From NCBI RefSeq assembly GCF_000327385.1, contig NW_008707463.1, forward strand, positions 370,341 to 434,340: DNA of 64,000 nucleotides, read 5' to 3'. This DNA is from Lottia gigantea. Lineage: Eukaryota > Mollusca > Gastropoda > Lottiidae. This document shows positions 61,146 through 64,000 of the stretch, piece after piece (position 1 is the stretch's first letter; each line of letters starts with the position of its first letter). A program made the position numbers and the translations under genes. The notes beneath the pieces were generated by a model. That model did not search any database and was not told the origin of the DNA. It saw only the letters and a list, made by a program, of their open reading frames with translations.

Positions 61146-63424
61146 GGACACTTTGAATGGAAAACAAGTCAATGTGCATAGTGCTCAAATAATTACATTT
61201 TTGGAAGTACGTCAGTTTTGCCTTTCCGCAATGAATCTGGTGGTTAAAATTCAAATCAATCTATATTGGTCTTCTATTCTAGTACTCGTCCTAGCTAACA
61301 ACGCCATGATTTAATTAACAGACAGTTCAACTACCAGAATCTACAAGTTATTGACCCCTGGTCTAATCTCATCTGGTGATCAATACTAACTGACCACCTC
61401 GAAAATCGATTAGTATCGATCTCTATACCTCTACATTCTTTAATCATACACAGAACAACTCGAGAGGCGAGTAAACAGACTTAATTTAACACCAGTAACA
61501 ACTTCATTATACAGTCGACATCTTGAAAACATTTACCGCCAATAATCAAATCAACGGAGCAGACGATCATGAACTGAACAATATGTTCCGATATTAATGA
61601 CCAAATATGGTGCTTGAAAGGCGCAATCTGGTATATTTCTCAGTACCAGAGTTGGATATTTCCGTTTTAGGATCAGAGTAACTCGGGCAATATGAATGTT
61701 ACTTTCTGTTGTTTTGTGTTGTTGTCTCTCCACTCCATGTTTGACTAAGATCGGGTAATACCCGAATTCTTTACAGACCTCTTGCTTCTCAAACCGGTGA
61801 TACTAGTAGCTCTCTTGGTGATACCAACAAACCTTTCCGGGGTTATAAACTAACATCACAGGGTGTACAAGAGAAGCCATTGGCGGATTCAGACCGTCTA
61901 TTCATCTGTTTTCGCGATATGATAAAAAATATTACTTATTGCACTTACTAACGATGGACAGGAAAGTTTAGACAAAAGTCCAAAAAGATACGAAACTTGG
62001 ACATTAAGGTATTTTCCAATGCATGAAAACTATCTATGATTCTTACTGAAGTTTGAGAATCACTTTATGTCAGCAAACTAGTGTTGAAAATTGGACGTGT
62101 CTTAATCAACGCCGAGATTAAACTGCAATGCTAACTTGGTACGATTGTCATGGAAGTATGAAAAGAACCAGATTCTGACAATTCCATATCAATAAATCAT
62201 ATTACTGATATTATCAGACAGTTGAATGGACGGTTAGAGAGTTAATATGACTATTATTACTTTCATTTCTTATCAAAACATTACTAGTTGAAATCACTCC
62301 CGACAAACTAACCAGATAATTGGAATTCAATTCAAGGTTTTTGTAAGTGAAGTAAATTAAAAATTATTCCATTATCGTTATGGTGCCAGCAGAAACCTCA
62401 TCCAAGTTTAGGTCTTGTTTATTATCTTGGGCTTTGAGAGATTGGAGAAGAATCATATTTGTGACATACAAAGTTTAAACTTAGCTTTTCAATTCTAAAG
62501 ACATTTTGTAACAAGTTGTGGGTTATTTTTTGGTCTATTAGGAAGCTAGATTAGGGGATGAAGGCACATCCAAAAGTTTCGTTTGTTTCGTTTCGGTTAT
62601 TACACTCAGTTTACCGGTTGACTAAAAATTTAGTACAAATAAGTATTTTAATAAACTCTTTGACATAGTTTAACTCCAGTGTGTATACGTGGTGCATGGA
62701 TTATACATGTACTGGATGACCTGATAGTGTTTAAACAGTTTACAGGGATGTATAACATAGAGTTATCTACTCCTGTATCAACCTCGAGATTAAATTTATA
62801 AAAAATAATCATAATCTACGAAACAATTGATAATAAACCTTGTCATAATATACAAACCTCTAATCTATAACATCACACTGTATAAATAAGATACACGTTA
62901 TATACTGTTTATGTATATTTTGAATATAATGATCAACGAATATACCATTAGCTGTGTGGACTCTCTATATAGGATGCCACTATTAGCCGTGTGCACTCTC
63001 TGAATAGGATGCAAAGATGACATACAAAAAAAAAACACATTGCTATATGGACTTCCCGAAAGAACTTCCGATATAACCAACCAAGTTGCAGAGTGGAAGA
63101 AGTTTTAATTGTAGGTTATCTTTAGAATTAAAATGTGACTCCGTATATAGACCTATCTCAGAAAAAATCATTACGATTAAAATCATCAGTATTAATTTTC
63201 ATTACTTCTCAAAGACAGTTGAATACTGCAGTAATTATAGTCCACACCACACTAATATGGTGTTCAATAGTCAATCAATGATCAAATATTAATCATTGAA
63301 CTACTGTCAATCAAATTGTAGGCGTGGCTTTACTTTCACTGTATTATATTGAGTATATAGCCTACAGTAATGGAATGTCGAAGATCAATATCTTATATAG
63401 AACGAGAGAAAAACTTCAACTTAC
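61146..63424 (-). other. Intron between alternative exons A and B
   Basis: No gene recognised. Contains motif cluster 5 (62945-63060). Confidence 0.45.
62945..63060 (+). repeat. Dispersed 'GCTATGTGGACTCTCTGAAA' motif, cluster 5
   Basis: Copies near 62948 (TTAGCTGTGTGGACTCTCTA), 62983 (TTAGCCGTGTGCACTCTCTG) and 63041 (GCTATATGGACTTCCCGAAA). Confidence 0.65.
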
Positions 63425-63500
63425 CGTGAAGCGAGAACGAATCTAATAGATTGTACCAGCTTGAATTGTGTGTATTATGCTCACTCTTCTTGGCCACCAT
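63425..63500 (-). CDS. M6 alternative first coding exon A
   Basis: ATG at 63500 in good context (AACAAGATGG), 25 codons plus G, donor GTAAGT. Encodes MVAKKSEHNTHNSSWYNLLD and SFSLH. The final G pairs with CA at 26911 to give Ala. It is the most upstream first exon, 36.5 kb from the shared part. A CACGTG lies at 63634-63639. Confidence 0.68.
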
Positions 63501-64000
63501 CTTGTTTTACCTCCCTGACCTACATTCACTCGCTCAAACTTTACAAGCAGACGTCCTAATTGAAATCGAGGCCTTGATTGACTTGTGATTATCACCACTT
63601 AACATTCCTTTAGGCGCGGACGGAAGTTAAAAACACGTGGTTAGTCAAACAAAATCTTTTAGTCTATTAGATCACTAATACTGTCCGATCTTTTCAGCTG
63701 AAATGAACTGTTAAACAAGTGAAACCCCTCAAGGAAAAAGGCGGTTTAAAAAATCAAGTTGAACAGGTCTAAGGCTGAGCGAAAATCATGTGACGTAATA
63801 GAGATATCTATTGTAAGTCAAAACAAATAGGCGTACAGGTATAGAAATTGATGCAGTGTAGATGCAACGAAACCAGCCAAAATATAATGTCAACATCGAA
63901 CACTTTAACGTTCAAAACTGATAATTTCGCGTAAATGGTTGTTATTGAATCCATTTTATTTGTATAATGCACAAGTTTCAAGTCTATCAAGACGATCTCA
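63501..64000 (-). other. Upstream of alternative exon A
   Basis: Likely promoter region of the most distal M6 transcript. Contains one CACGTG (63634-63639) and an isolated ATGCAGTGTAGATGCAACGA phrase (63851) related to the 98-bp array. No gene seen. Confidence 0.4.

Larger units (their letters stand above)
23783..63500 (-). other. M6 locus, full span of coding exons
   Basis: Gene-level entry. The six shared coding exons (26911-26749, 26144-25985, 25487-25349, 24957-24905, 24465-24400, 23917-23783) join in frame, with boundary phases 1, 2, 0, 1, 0, 0. Three alternative first exons (63500-63425, 59865-59811, 50769-50568) all end in phase 1 with G, completing GCA (Ala) at the first shared codon. 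The predicted proteins are 263, 256 and 305 residues. The PLP/DM20/M6 family consists of four-pass membrane glycoproteins with cytoplasmic ends, abundant in nervous tissue and linked to neurite growth and membrane organisation in vertebrates. First introns are about 36.5, 32.9 and 23.7 kb and contain no other gene that I recognise. Confidence 0.85.

Overview
This is a piece of an animal nuclear genome. It is AT-rich, its genes are split by GT-AG introns, its spacers are large and full of repeats, and the recognisable proteins are metazoan. Repeat style and protein sequences suggest a lophotrochozoan, most likely a mollusc; that placement is inference.

Left third, genes on the + strand. The window opens in the last intron of a THEM6-like gene, and only its final coding exon (498-728) is present. 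Next is a gene with a single coding exon for a 12-finger C2H2 zinc-finger protein (3689-5170), probably with a long AT-rich 3' UTR. Then comes a complete five-exon ribosomal protein L31 gene (about 10250-13818). It has a non-coding first exon with a pyrimidine-rich (TOP-like) start, four coding exons giving 122 aa, and a poly(A) signal that overlaps the stop codon. Its introns hold a LINE 3' end, a palindromic MITE-like element and a fold-back family fragment.

Middle. About 210 bp after RPL31 is a 4.2-kb minisatellite (14031-18190) of roughly 94 copies of a 44-bp unit, with higher-order blocks of 3, 5 and 6 units. The span 18.2-23.8 kb has no recognisable coding sequence and probably includes the 3' UTR of the next gene.

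Right two thirds, one gene on the - strand. A proteolipid-family gene (M6/GPM6/PLP type, four-pass neuronal membrane protein) runs leftward. Six shared coding exons lie at 26911-23783. Upstream are three alternative first coding exons, at 50769-50568, 59865-59811 and 63500-63425. Each ends in phase 1 with a G and so joins the same acceptor at 26911. The shared part is 238 aa; the three N-termini add 67, 18 and 25 aa. The first introns (24-37 kb) contain no other gene I can recognise, but many local tandem arrays (10, 15, 51, 62, 98 and about 140 bp periods), an inverted pair of short-repeat arrays, dispersed repeat families and a SINE-like fragment.

The four genes do not form a pathway. The most unusual content is the M6 alternative first-exon layout, a partial duplication of an M6 exon, the 44-bp minisatellite, and a dispersed 50-65 bp motif that recurs in the same orientation in at least six clusters. 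No virus-like element, CRISPR array, rRNA or convincing tRNA gene was seen.
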